DNA of 64,000 nucleotides, taken from Ifrita kowaldi. Lineage: Eukaryota > Chordata > Aves > Passeriformes > Cinclosomatidae. A program made the translations under genes and the position numbers. This document shows, in pieces, positions 14,801-29,800 of the stretch. A model generated the notes under the pieces. The model was not told where the DNA came from. It ran no database searches and worked only from the letters and a program-made list of their open reading frames with translations. Each line of letters starts with the position of its first letter. Position 1 is the stretch's first letter. The stretch is from the NCBI GenBank assembly GCA_013398055.1, contig VZRS01006723.1:66549-130548 (forward strand), in the 5' to 3' direction.

Positions 14801-17800
14801 TGTTTACCTGTGTACAAGTCAACCTGCATTGGAATGCTCATAATTAGAGCCAAGGAATGTAGCCGATAGCATCTTGTTCATTGGAGCTACTTGATTAGGA
14901 GATAGATTGAGAAGATCAATCAAAAAAAGGGACATCAGCTGGAGCTTTTTTCTAAGCAGGTATAACGTAAAACATTGCAGGGAAAAACAGTAAAGGCTCG
15001 AAGCACATTTTCAGAGAAGGGGGGGGTTTTGAACAGCACATTGTAATTAAGACTTAGATCCTGAAATACAGATAGGGAATGCAGAAGCAGAAACACAGGG
15101 TGCAAAAAAACCCACCTCTTAGACTAGCATGAAAATGACAGCTAGAATGAGTGGAATATACAAAAAAGAACGAGGGCAAAGCAGAAGGGAAATGGAAAAT
15201 ATTCAAAGACAAATTAAATGTGCACCCAAAGGTCAAGAATGCCATCTAGCAATATGTGGAGAGGTGAAAGCAGGTCACTGATCAAGAGATGGAATAAACT
15301 TGCATACCAGAGAGCCATCTAGCATGTGCAGGAGCAGCTCAGGAGACAGGGGACTGAAAATACAAGAAATGGGATCCTTGGCAAGTTTGAGGGAGATACA
15401 AAACTACTTATTGTTTCATTCAGTTTTATCTCAATGTAAGGCACTCCAGAACCTCTGTTCAGTTTTTAAACAGTAGAAAAGTCCTCTGGATTCTTAAGTG
15501 TAAAATATGGTTTCAGGAAAATTCCTGAAAAATGAGAAAAATATTGCACATTGAGGAAATTGAAGTTTCAGTCTGAATCTGCTTGTTAAGCAACACTTGT
15601 AGCTGGGTAACACACAGGTCTTGCTCCAGGATTCACGAAGCATGGATGCATAATTCTGTGGGTGAGGATCTGCCCAAGCTCCTGACCTCCAGCTGTGTCT
15701 TTCTCATATACTGAACATGAGTACAGATGTTTATCAAAAATAGCCCAATATGATCAGGGAAGAATTATTCAGCAGAATGTTTGCTGTATTATAAATACAA
15801 CCACCACAGAATTCCTTATAGTTTGCCCTGCATGTGTGAATTATGTATCAAAGAATATTAGTTAGACTTGGTAGCAAAGCAAATACTGCATCCTTTAGTG
15901 GCTGCCAGATAAACAAAAAACAGAGATAAGAATATTTGCAGAAGCTCTAAGTAAATGAAAATGCCTTGCTAGTGGCTTAAGTTACCATGTAGATGATGAA
16001 GTACCCAAGAATACAAATCTTTTGTCACTATGAAAGACACCATAGCGAACGTTGAAATAAACAAATTCCTCTCTTATGAAATGAAATTTTAAAAATTAGT
16101 TCTCCCTACAAGTGTTGAGTAATAGAATAGGACAGTCTATGAAGGTTTTTAGCTTTTTTTTTTCCTGGCACCTCCAACCGGGTGAATGATTACATTAATT
16201 TATTTTTCTTACCTTTTAGAAAAGACTGGAAGTCTCTGCCCTTATCTTCATTGATTTTGCCTTCCAGAGAAGAAAGCATCTTGCTCACATCATTCATTGC
16301 AGCAGCGATGCTGTCAACCTTCTTCTGTAGAAAAGTCAGTTTCATCTCCTGACTGCTAATCTTCTCATTCATTTTTTGAAAAAGTGCTTGGTTGGGAACA
16401 AAATGAGAAGAAAAAAACCCAACAAGTAGTGTTAAAACATTGTAGAGTGAATTTAAAAAAGAAGGTATAATTGACTTGAGAGACATCAGCTAAAAGTGGG
16501 GTGAAAAGTTTCTGAATTTTTAGTTTTGAGTGAATCATCTTGATTTTTGTCATGTACCATTTATTAGTGAGATTCAGCAGCACAGCAGTTACTAATTACT
16601 GAAGCATATGTATCCATTATAAAGTATTTATGATTCTACAAGGGTATTCTGAATGGTTAGCATATTTTAATCAACATAATGCCATTCTTCCTCCACCTAG
16701 CACCCTACAGGGTATTCAGTTAACTCTCATTTAGTCAATCTCCTTTAACACAATCACATAAGCATTCATTTTTACTTAACACTTATAACACAACTTCATG
16801 AATTTGCAAGGCTTGTGTCTGAAGGAATACAACATCTTTCCATTGTTTGGCTCAAAATAAAGACTTTTTCAACACAGCAGCAAGGCAGAAAAACAGCTAA
16901 TAGATAAATTACTTCTGAATAATGACTAGTCTGTCATTAAAAATAGAAGCTCAACCTACAAAGTCAAGTTTATTTTAAAACCTGCCCAAATTGCTCCTGA
17001 CACTTGTAGTCTCTTCAGGAATAAAAAGGCCTAGAAGGATGCTTTTAAGATAGGTAATGGTGAAGAATGCCTTGATGTTGAAAATTAAGACCTCACATGA
17101 CTTCAGGCAGCCATCTGAGTTTGATGGGTGACAGGTATCAAACTTAGTCTGGGATTTTCAGAAGACGCTGATAAAATTAGATGTTTGAATTCCTGTAAGC
17201 AAAGCTAGAAAATCTCCTTCAAAAATTCAGCCTAAATGACCTATGTTAGACATACAGTATATTACTCCAAATGATCTGGGCTGTACTATGACTTAATAAA
17301 CTGCTATGGAAGAGATTCTTTAGCATTGCATACAAATATTTATCAGTGTAAGTTTACAGTACTGCTATTGATCCTTTGTCACTTTTCATCACAGCATCAG
17401 TGTCTATTCCTGTGGCAGCAAACAGCTCTAATCAGAAATCATACCTAAGTACAGGGGTCTAAAGGCTCCAAAAAACCCCAAGTTATATGCTAAAGGGCAT
17501 ATTCTTCTGATGACTTGTATTCTAGTATGTAAATTCTAGTAGGTAAAAAGTACATGTGTCTTATCTAACCTGCTAGCATTTGGGAAAACCCAGAAAATGA
17601 GATAAATGCACTGCATCAGGGCAGGTGGAGCAGGCCAACACCCATGAGAATGCTCTCCTGCAGAGGAATGTTGGTTCTAAAGGCCATAATTGGAAGAGCC
17701 TGGAGAAAAAGGGTCTTTTAGGTTAGGATGTTAGGATCTCCAACTGTGTTCTCTGCCCAAGGTATCTACTTACATGGGTAATAAATAGTTTCTGACTCAA

Positions 17801-20800
17801 CCACCTCGTTTAGACTCCAGCAGTTCTTCTGACTGGCGCTGCAAAGACAGGCCATTGACAGACCCTTGTCTTCATAACACAGCTTCGTGAGAGACAAACA
17901 GGTCTGGACACTTCTGCTTCTGGTTGAATTATTACTATGAGAAAGGGATTTGAATTCATTAGTGGTCATGCATGGTCACCCAAACTGATAACTAACCTGC
18001 AGGGTGTAATGCTTTTTTTAGCTTGGTTCCTATCATTTCCCACTGAGGGAGGAAGAGAAGTTAGATGAACCTGAAAGTGAGGTTTTATGCCTGAAAGTGG
18101 CATGGCTGCATAGTGGGAGCTGGAAGCAGAATCTGGCTTACAGAGCAGGTGCTGATGGAATGACAGACCAGGGCAGCCAGTCCTGGCCAAAAGCCATGTT
18201 TGCAGTGTTGACAGCCAGAACAGGTATCTCTCTCTTTCTAGACTGACCCAATTTGATTTAAAAATAACTGAAAAGCAATTAACATGGAGGTTAGAGATTC
18301 CAATTCCAGATTTATTTCTCAGAGCATCATTCCTGCTAACAGAAGTGGCATGTCTCAGTGCTCTATTGATCAAGTCCACTTTTTCATAATAGGCCCTGTC
18401 TGCTTTACTAAACATCCTCCTCCCTCCAGCCCTGGGAGACTTGGTCGCTCACACATTATCACCAAGGGGCACAGACTAACTCCCTTTTGAAAATACCTTT
18501 CTGTATCTCCATGCCAGATTCAATCTATCCCTCTCTTCTTCTTTCTGTCTATTAAGATTTAAAATAAAATACATGCATGTATATAAGCACATACAAATGT
18601 AAAATCTCCATAAAATTCTGCAGCAATCTTAATTCTGACGTCCTGTTCTCTCAGCATGCATTACAGCCCAGAAGAGTATATTGAAAACTGCAAAACATAG
18701 ACCTGAGAACATAACCTGCCTTATTGATTTGCTTCATTAAAATGTTTCTGGATATAGGCCAATAGGTCAGTGACAACAACACCATAGCACGGAACAGCGG
18801 ATGGTTACACAAAAAGCCAGTGTAGACAAACATAACCGAAGCATCAGTAGATTCAAAAGAAGAGGGAGGTAGTAAGAAAGTTCAAGGAATATGCTTCCCT
18901 TAAACTGTCCTTCACATCCTGGCCATTTTTGGCTCCTCACCATGAAAACTATCATTTTTCCAGTGGAAAAGAGCCACTGTTCGAGACCAGGTGCCTGTGC
19001 CCACAGTCGCATGACAACTCCAAAAATTGTGAGCATCACGGGATTTCTCCCAGACCAAAGCTGCCAACAACTAGGACTCTGGCTGCCCTTGCAGCTCCAG
19101 ATGCCAGCTCTGACCTGACCCCGAGACATTGAGGGACTGAGTTTTTTCCCCATGGAAAATTGCCACTGTTCGTGTCCAGTCACGTGTAGCCGACAGTGGG
19201 GTGCCGCCTCCTAAAATGGCAAACAGCACAGGATTTCTCCGAGACCAAAGCTGCCAGCAGCTAGAGACCAAGACGTAGAAAAGCTTTTCATGCACCAGTC
19301 ATCTAATGTAGGTTCTTGATACAGATCACTATTTGAATAAATCATTTTTGTCACTGACCATCTCTTACAATTCTAGATTGTATGTACATACTCTTGTGAG
19401 ACAACACTGACATTATATTCCAAAAACATAAGGTCCAGATAGGTTAAAGTAAACAAAATAATGAGCAAATGAGTAGGGGCAATAAGAAATACTCTCAAGT
19501 ATCTGTGGTATAAGTGTGTAAACTGTCACTGTGTTTCTTAGCTATTTGATCATCCTAGACATAGTAGCTTAAAACACACCTGAGCTGCCCTTGTTAAGGC
19601 TTGAAACATCGTTGTACTGATTTTGAATAAAAAACCAATTTCTGTAAGAAAATACATAACAATAATCACATATTCACATAATCAATTAGCATCATTACAT
19701 TTTCTTCTATGTGCAATGCTGGTCTGTACTACTCCTGTATTTGGGTTGGGTCTTTTTGCTTTTTTTTTAATTTTCTTTTTTTTCCTCCTGTTAATGTATT
19801 GTATTCACTAACATAATAGTTTAAATATTTCTATACAGAATACTTCCCTGGTTTCAATTTAGTCACAAGCCACTCTATAAATTCTAAGCTGCTGGTATAT
19901 TTAAATCCAGTATCTTCTGCCCATCTTTATCAGAAGAGCATACCAGTGAACCATGACTGCTAGAAACCGACAGTGCATTCAGGTCCCTTCAGCAGACAGA
20001 GATTTTCCTCAAGTTGTTTTTGCAGTGACCTCAGCAAATCCCATTGTCAGTGACTGGGTAGAGGTGAGAGCAATCTTAACAACTGACCTGTCCCACTGGG
20101 GTCCTGCAGAGCTCCTGGTGTCCTCTCACTGACAGTTCTGCTGCTCTCAGCCTGGTTGCTGTGTATGACTGATTGCTGTTCTTGAGCTAGAGAAGGGAGA
20201 AAAAGGAAGGGAAAGGCTATGAGTGAACCACAGAACATGACAATAGGGATGATTCCACAACAATTCTTTTCTGTCTCTACTCTGAACCAGCTTTACCAAA
20301 GCCTAATCATCTGCAGTGACTCTTATCTGCTTCGTGCAGCGTGGGACCACATTGCTGAAGATGTTGACTGGCTTTATAAAAGACTTCTTGAGACTGGCAG
20401 GGGCTGGTGTTAATACGAAAATGTCAAAATTTGCTTTATAATGAACAGAATCTTTAAATGCCCAGGGCTAAAAATTCTAGACGAATATTTTAGAACCATA
20501 TAAAACCGCAGTACAAAGACAATACAGAGACTGCCAGCTGTAAAATTAATTAGGGTTTTTTAATGGCTACAAAAATTAATCAGGCTTGTTGAAACTGATT
20601 TTTGGGTTGGTTTTTTGGGGTTGGTTCTGTTTGGTGGGGTTTTTTTGGTTTTGTTTTTGGTTTTGTTTTTACAGATTACACAGATCTTCAACCATGGAAA
20701 TCTTACTACTAAAGGCAATGGTGATATTACATTTTTGCAGCACCCAAAAATAAAAACAATTTCAAAGCATAATCAAATTCTAAGTTCCAACAGATACATC

Positions 20801-23800
20801 TGAGATTTATGACTGGTACACACATAAAAAAACTTCACAAAGGTGGAAATTCTGTATATTTTCTCAGGTGATGACAGATGGGATTATCCGTGCTTATTTT
20901 ACATTTCAGCCCAAAAGATCTGAAAGGAATTTGCAAATAGCTGGACTAACATTATTATTAATTCAATATCCCAGCTGGGGAAACTGAGGCCCAGAAAGTT
21001 AAGTGCCTTCACTCACAAAAAGTAATGAACTGATCAGATAGCTGGGAACCGAACTGAGATTTCCATATTCCTGACATACATTCTCTAGCCATTAGGCTTA
21101 ATGGTGTTGTTGTCATTTCATTATTTTTTAAAAAAAACCCAAAATATGTACAAATTAGGTAATAAATTTGCTAGTGTAAATTCATACCAATTTTTATATC
21201 CTTGCTCAGTTCATGAAACATTTTGAAGTCAATGCTCCAGGAGGAGCATATCTAAGGAATGCCACTTACGTGGCATTAATGTGATTTCCAGTCTTTAGTA
21301 CAGTACAAGCAGAATAACTTGGGTATAGTGACATTATTTTACAGTTCAAATACTAAAATCTAGTTAAGCCATAACGCAAGTTTCCAGGGAAACTGATTAA
21401 AATGTTGAATCAAGGAATTCCATGTTTCATATAGTTCATTTGAAGATAAATAGACTGCAATTAGAAGGATATAAGATGTTTTATGTTGTAAATTAAGGGT
21501 ATTGCAAAAATTAGGACAGGAACTCAGAGGAAATTAACATATGGACCAACAGTTTGATAGAATCTATTGAAATTGGCTGATAAGAAACACAAAATCCTCA
21601 AATAGTTATAATTTCAACAGCTTCTGTTATCTTTCTGTGTCATGGTTACTGACAGAAGCTAAATTCTTGCATTCAGCCCAGCTCATTACACAGGATTTAT
21701 CAGGTGGTGATGTGATGATACAATCTATGACAAGGGAGTCAGTTACTTGCCTGTGATAATGACCAGCTGATCGATGTCCTTTTATTCTTTCACTTACTGG
21801 TCTTTCTGTTGCTCTAAATGCAGTCACTGACACTGTTGGTGCTACAGACACCACATTTATATATATATACTATCCACCTTATCTTTCATCCTCCCTAATA
21901 AATCAATTGCCCCACTCACAGCTCCACAATCTGGAATACCCAAAACCTCACAGGTTCATTCACTTTTAAAGTTTTAAGGATATACATTTATCCCTGTGTG
22001 CTTGTATAACTAGTGCTTTAAAACTGTTCAGGTAACATAATGGCTGTAAGACCCAGGACACAGCATCTGTGTCGGAGCAAACCATCCATAGAGCAAGCCC
22101 AAAGTGCACTGCACTGCCTCTGGATGCACACACACACAAACCTCACCCACAGACAGTCCCACGTTGTACACTTACTAAATTTCATCGCAGTATAGGAAAG
22201 GTACTTTGCAAGTACCATTAGAAATTCAGGCTTTTCATTTGTGGAACAAATTCAGAGGAGTCACTGGTAATATAGCTTCTCCTACATCATTCTTTCAGCA
22301 TGGCTCAGGCCTTTTCCAAAGGAATCACTCCAAGACATCGTATGGTGATTACATCTATGTGTCCCTTATTCCCACAGCTGAGATTTCCCATCGTAGATGC
22401 TGGATAACAGCAGGTGTGATGGGAGCCCCAGACTGAAAATCTAATACACATACTCTTTAGGGTGGAAATAGCCATCAAATGACTCACATTTGAGACCTTT
22501 AAAAATTTAGATATGCCATTCTCAGTTTAAACTAAAAAAAAAAAAGAAATTTAAATCAGACAGCTAGACCCACCCTAAAGGTGCCATTCGCAATAACAAA
22601 GCAACACAAACAAAACAAACAAAAAAGCAGCAATACAAAATCCTGAACAATGAGTTCTTCTAGTCATAGCAGAAAAAACAGGTAATGCACATGGAAATTT
22701 AACATTAGATGTCTATCATCCAATATATTGGCCTGGATGTGTAATTTATTGTCCCATGTATTTTTAAACACAGCGCTCAAAATAATTTCAGGGAATATTT
22801 AAAAAAAACGGAGATCGGGTCTTTTTCACTCAATATATCTTTGATGAAGCAGGAGTGACTGAAGGGGTTTCCAGGAGAAGGGGGGTTAGGTAGTGTCCTC
22901 CCGTTCCCTGTGTTTCAAGGCGAATTGCCACCTTTTGTGTGCGCCGCTCACCCCACGCAGAGGATGGGACACTGCACGGCCATCTGCTGGAGAAATTGCA
23001 TCACTGCCACGCCAGGGAATTCTGTGGCAGAGATGGCTGCTGGCTCTAAACCATATAATCAGGGGCCATATGTGCATGAGGGAACTGGGATTTCGTTACT
23101 ACATACACAAATTTAAAATAAAGCTGTGTTTAGTAAAAGTGATATGTCATGAAGTCTGCAACTCAGAATTTAAAAGTGCTTTTGTTTTAGTGGTTTTGCT
23201 CCCAGTTAAGCATTTGGTATTCCCAGGTCAAAATGATGATGCTTTAATTGTTGAATTGTCCATATTCAGCTGTCTCGTTAGACTTAAAAGAAATTATGTC
23301 TACGTTTTTTCGTTCTTAAAAATTTTCCTATAAAATTGCATTGTCCATGCTGGAATAGGATCCATGTCATAGCCAATTTGGTCATGTGTTGCCACAAGGG
23401 AGGTAAGGTTAGAACCAGTGATCTGAACACATCACTTCCACCTCTCTCACTACTGCAGTACCTCGGGAAGCATCTGTAACCAAGCAGTTACAACAGGGCT
23501 ACCAAATAAGACTTTCAGATGTGAAATAATAACTGTCAGGTGGAGATGTTTCCTTCTGCCTCGACTATCAGACTGAAATAGTTACATACGACTTCACTCT
23601 GTCTCAGAGAGAAGTTAAACCAGAAGGCATTTTAAATTAGCATTTTCTACCAGCAACCCACATCACACTAACAGTGCCTTTCCAGGATCTAAAGGATTGC
23701 CAGAACACCCCCGTTCCCTTGGCACGGAACCCCTTCAGTGACAGTTCTGCTGTTGAACAACAGAGAGGCCGAGTGGGAGGCTCAGTGGCTCGGAGAGCCC

Positions 23801-26800
23801 CACTCAGCACTTTGAGCATCTCTCCCCTGCTGCTGTAGATAGAGCACAGGAAGACAAGGCTGTGGGGCTCCCAACTGTTCAAGTTCATTAGCTGACGTCC
23901 CTTCATGGGAATTGAATAACACAGGCAGGGCTTGTGCTGGTGGTCTGCTCCTCATGGGAGGCAGGATTCCAGAAGCAGAGAAGAAAAGCTTCTCTGACAC
24001 AACACCTTTCATCCCAATCTCTTTAAGCAGTTCTACAAGCATTAATTAATTAAATATCCCAGTGCCCCTGTGAGATAAGTGTCATCTCAATTTTCTAGCT
24101 GGGTAAACTTGGTTATGCAGATTGTAAGTGGCTTTCCGAAGTTATTCAGCAAGCCAGAAGAGGTTTGAAAATAGAACCCAGGGGATGTAACACCCACTCC
24201 TGTAACACTTCACAGCACTTTCCTTTATTCTTATTTTTTACACAGATGCCACTACAAATTGAGTTGTACAGCTTTTCTTCCTGGTCAATGTTTCCCTGTT
24301 ATTTTGATGCCATTTCAATTTTGTCAACTGTTATCTCCCCCTCCAATGCTACCCTTTACATTTTTTTAATCTATTTTTACTAATGTTTGCTTTTTTTCTG
24401 AAAGAGAACCTTTAAAAGACTTGGTCCATGCTCACTGGACAGCATTTCTGCCTGACCATGTCCTGTGTTAACAACTGACTCTACATTCTGCTGTGCAGAG
24501 GAGAACTTTGAGCCTGCCGAGGTTCTGGCTCTTCAGCACTGAATTTTCCCTCCTGGATGTGAACAATAGTGACTTCTCTTCATTCCTCTACATTAATTTT
24601 TAATCACAGCCCTTTACTTTACCGCTGCTGATTGAACTCCCCATCACATCTAATAGCCTTTCTTGCAATATTCTTTCATTTAAAACATGTATACTGATGC
24701 CATATCTAATTTTTCAAGGACTGCTTGCTTAAGGCCAGCAGCAAAGAAATAGCTATTAGACAGATGTAAAACTACAATATAATGCCACGTGTTTGATCAC
24801 CAGGGCAGAGGTAAAAGGCTATTCTGTCAAAAAGGGCACAATTACACGGGGATCATGTGTAACACCTAGAAAAATTCAGCCACTGTTGAAATGAACAACA
24901 GAAGACCTACAAAATTCAGAGAAGTAAAAGAAACTCGATACATTATTTTATCACAAACAAAATATATTCTTAGAGCCTGAAACTGAAAGGCAAAATAGTA
25001 ACAGTGCTGTAGAGGAATATTACAGCAAATATTCAATAGAGGACCTGGATTTAATATCCCCAGCACTGCAATACTCAATAACTAAAAGGTCAAAAGTAGA
25101 GATGCACTGGATGCAAACCCCATATTTTAGCAAAATGAAATAAGGTTGGAGATTTTATGAGCTTTATTTAGAGTGGAAGAGGGAAAAGCACATTTTGCTT
25201 AGCTGCTCTGAAAATTCACATGCAGGGAAGCATCAACATCCCAAAGCATTTTGGTTTACTGTGCATTTTTCCTGGTTTTAAATTAACGGAAAGGACTGAA
25301 TTGGTTTTCAACAGCGCCATTTGCTCACAAATCACAACACATTGTTTTCTTTTGCTGAACAGTTTCAAATTCTTTCAATTCTACTCACCTTTGGGTTGGC
25401 AGTTCTGCCCCCTGTACCCAGGACAGCACTTCCACTCCAGGGATGTCACTATTTTATGTTTGATTCTGTAGGCCTGGTGTGTTGTTGTCTGGGACCTGCG
25501 AAATGAGAACAATTTAAACCTATTTTAGGTAACCAAAGAGGAGCTGTAAGATACCTGCATAACCACAGTGCATTATTTCACTTGTCATATTTAGCCTTTC
25601 ATTACTGCTTGAAATTCAAAGTGAATTCTAACCAGGAGTTGGTGTTTCATTAGCAATCAGAGCTTTAATATTGCAACCTTCAGTTCATCTGCATGAATTT
25701 TAAAGAAACCTGATGTCTATTTAGATTTCTTCCCAGAATATCTTATTCAGGATTCAAATACTGCAATCTTTTATGGAAGACATTACAATTAATAACTACT
25801 AAGCTGAACAAAGTGAGCCAAAACTACAATTGTCATATGCCCCTTTTCTTTCAAATTGGTGGAAAAATGCATTCACAATAAATTTATGCCACATCAGCAC
25901 ACACTTAGTGCACACTGAAAACCTTCCCTTCTGATTATTTTAAACAAGATTATACAAACATTAATCCAATAAAGTGTGAAAAATTCCACTCTGGACTTCA
26001 GGGAAAGGAGGGCATGGCTGTGTAATTGTGAGGCCTCAGTTATCACTGTTACAGTATGCAACTGCAGAGGCAGCAGCAATTTTATTTCTGTGTTCCAACA
26101 CATTCTGCATGTCCTGGCTACCCCCATCATTTCTCCTAGGTTTCTTAACTCCACTGAGAAGTCAGTTTAGAATGAACGTGCTGCAGTAGGACATACAGAA
26201 TAAACTACAGCAAGTCTCCTTGCTCTTTTAAGATGTTAAATACAAAGTTCAAATAAAAACAATATCACACAGTACTGCCAGTTGTTAACACTAACATGAA
26301 GAACACCTAAAATCTCAGAAAATACGATGATAAAACAGTTACTGAATTGTTTTGTACACAATCCCTGTATAAATCACTCCAGAAAAAGAGACAAATTTAA
26401 AGGCTGTCAGACCAAAAAATACCCTCCCAACGCATTAAAAAATGCCACCATATTTTACACTCCAATTAATCTTGTCACCCCTTCGCAAGGGATGTAATAC
26501 TATATATAATAAAATTCTCATAGCAGCTGGCAGGAGCTTTGAATGTGTCCCCAACCAGCTCTGGCTCTAGGAAAGGGCTTTTTCAGCAGCAAGAACTCAA
26601 TAAAGATTAAGGTGATCTTAATTCAAGAGCATTCTCGGTTATTTTGCTGTATGGACGGTCTTATGATAAAAACACCTCATTCTGCATTAGCATAATCCAT
26701 TCCTAAAACCACTGACAAAAATGAAGTGTCCATGAAAGGAGTTAATCAGGAAGAGCTATTTCAAAAATAATCCACATTAAAAAAAACCCCATGTAAACGA

Positions 26801-29800
26801 GTCCCAGAAATTTATATAGCAGAGCCTTATTTATAGGAGCACCACAAGGACCTAAAGTGATCGAATTTGGGCAAAACCAAAACAAAATAACAAAACTGGC
26901 AACATTTCAACCACAGGGTCCACTCCACAGTTTTGCAATGGAGTCAACTGCATTTTAGAGTCACCAAAGGCTAAGGAAGCTCTATTCCCACTTTCAACTC
27001 AAAGCTTTATGCGTGTTCTGCCATACCACCTAGAGGACAATTCTCAGAACAGTCAAACTGACTTCTAAGAGGCTTTTGAAATTTGTCAAGGGAAAAATAC
27101 ATTGCAATCTCCATTTTGCTGATGCTGTTTCAGTTTGCCATTTTCCAAATTCATGCATCAAATTCCAATTTCACTTACGACTGAAATCTAACATTTGGAG
27201 AATACAATGAGGCACCCAAACCACAAAAGACAATCTGAATATGTTTATGTTTAACAGAGGTATTATTTACAAGTTCCATCCAGGCCAATTACTTGTCTAG
27301 GTTCACTGCCTGACCAAAGCTGCACCAGAAACAAGTACTCAGCCTGAGAGAGATAATAACAAAAATATTTGTGCCTCTCAGGGGAAGCCTTTTTCTCCAA
27401 CAGAGCACAGGCTTGGAAAATTGCACAGAAAGGATTTTCTTCCACGCCTGTGCTTTAAAGCTTGGTACTTGTGCATCTCTCTTTGACTCGAAGACTTTGA
27501 GCTGATTGGAGGGTGCCAGAGTGAGGACATGCCCAGTCACGAGCACTCACACTTGCTGTAGGAACAGGCTTTTCTGCATGCTACAGGGTCATGTGAAGAT
27601 GAGACATGGAGACATGCTAAGCTGCTCTCTCCTGTTTCCCTTTTAATTTTTAAAGTTATATTCCCACTAATTGTGCATTGAGTGGTAATCAAAGTACTTG
27701 CAAGTCTTCTTTCTTCCCAGTTCTCCGTACCTCTGAGCACAGGATCCAACGTGCCAAGTGCAAGGCTTTGCTCTGCCTGATGAGAAGGTTTCCAGGTTGT
27801 CCACCACAACTGTAGGTACAAGTCTGGTATGGACATAAGCACACCAGTTTCTGTAAGACAGAGAAGGTAAACATGATTAAAAGTACAAACAACATTTTCC
27901 ACCATATGATAATATATGATACTTAACTGTGAAAGTTGAACCCATAAATTACAAACAGGAGTAAGTTATGAAAATTATGTTTGTTTCTCTCCAACTGCCA
28001 ATGTTGTCTCGGGCAATTACTTAGTCTTTGTGCTTCAGCAAAGAAAACAGATAATCATTTCTCCATCTCTACATACATTCATATTGCAAATCTAAATTTT
28101 AAGTTGCAAACATCTGTGGAGCTCCAAGTACAAAGAAGCTGTTCTAGACTTCAGTAATGACAGGTCTTAAAACACACCTACATTTCAGACTACAGAAACT
28201 GTTTATCCAGAATTCAAAGGATTGCTTAGTAAGGTTTTTAATCATCCACAGCTTTCACTTCATGGACAGGCATTTCTAGTGCTTCTCGCTTTCCCCAGCA
28301 ATACTGTGAGTACAAGTAGACTTTGTTTTCCAGGGCACTGTGAGGTCAAAGCCACACACAGCAAACACATGGCATGGCTCCACACTTGCCTGTGCCTCTG
28401 GATGCCCATCCAGAGAAGGCAGTCACATACAAAATGATCAAACTCTAGATCACTGCAGCACAGGGGGCTGGAGCTGGTGAGTGCAAGAGCAGGTTTGCTG
28501 GGATGTTTCTAAGGAGGTTGCAAGCAAATGCAAACTGGTAAATCAGATTTTGGAACTTGGCTACAGTAGAAGCTACAGTGGAAAATAGAATTAAGTCAAA
28601 ATTATAATGTGAATAATGGCTCAGGACAGATTTGTACAGGGAAATTACACCACAGAGATCTATTGGTGTTCCTTGAATCAGAAGCAGATAGATAAAGGTG
28701 TGATTTTCAGAGGCTTTTGGCAAGGTCACTCAACAAAAGATATTGGGGGGAAGCAATCTATCACATAGTAAGAAAATAGATCCTGTTATAGACAAAAAAG
28801 GCATTAAATCAGAAAGATGAAAGGCTAGTTTGCTTTCTCAAGAAGCAGTTTATCAACACAATCCCACATGAATCTGTAATAGGCATTATATTCATTAAGT
28901 AGGGGGGAAGTCAGTAAATAGGAGGATGGCAGGGTTGTACAGAATTATACAAAATCATTTTGTGTAGTAAACAAAACTGAACTTGAAGAATTGCAGAAGT
29001 CTCATGATATTAAATAGGTGTCCAATTAAATAGGTGTCAGAAAAGGGTCTTGTAATGCAGAATCAGTCACAAAGACAGGCTTATAGAGACAGTATCACTA
29101 CATAGAGTAGATTTCATCCGTGGAAAAAATAATCTTGGAGTCACTGTTAGTGGCTCTCTGAAAAGGGCAATTTATTGCTTTGCATTAACTAAGCAAGGTA
29201 ATCAAATACTTGACATTATTAGGGAAGGACTAAAGCACAGACAGGAATCACCACTGTTTCAGTACATCAACTCTTTGTTGCTGTATATGAGTTTATAGCT
29301 AGTTTGAATAAAGAATTCAGGTTTGGTCTTACACCCTAAAGAGAGATGAAAAAACCCCAAGATACAAATAGAAGAAAAGCAGGAGGGATAAGAAGTCATG
29401 AAATTCATTATTCAGGTAGTCTTGTTATGATAAATAGGCATCAAAACAAAATAGGTTTAAAACCAAAGAAGACAAAAACAAAGGGTCAGGGCAGCATTTC
29501 CATAGCTATAGACTGTGCCAAATCTGGAAGTCAAAACAGATTTAAAAAGTAGTAAAATTATTTCATGAAAAAACATGCCATTAGGGTATTATCAGTTTGG
29601 TTTTTTAAAAAATCATTGTAGCTATAACCTCTGTCCCAGGAAGTCTCCCAGCTGCAGACTGGAAGGCATCCTGAAGAAAGTATTATTGCTTTTCTGCTGG
29701 TGGAACAAATGTCTGTTTGGCCTAGTACTGTATTTTTTTCTTTCATCCTTAACTTAGTACAGCCTTTCTCAGGATCATATGCTATTGCCTAGTCGATGCT

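Larger units (their letters stand above)
20187..25388 (-). other. MMRN1 intron 3
   Basis: A 5202-nt intron, GT-AG. It holds a T/G-rich low-complexity tract, two MIR SINEs and a CpG-bearing block at 22868-23075. Confidence 0.85.

Noticed and set aside
15360..15410. GGCAAGTTTGAGGGAGATACAAAACT, resembling a decayed LINE RT FADDT codon string
   Set aside because: It is a single short match with no supporting flanking motifs, so too weak to call a LINE.
18767..19295. Overlapping open frames on both strands with a repeated QLWSxRNPV peptide
   Set aside because: The peptide repeat simply reflects the 189-bp DNA duplication read in one frame. There is no domain, start context or splice signal.
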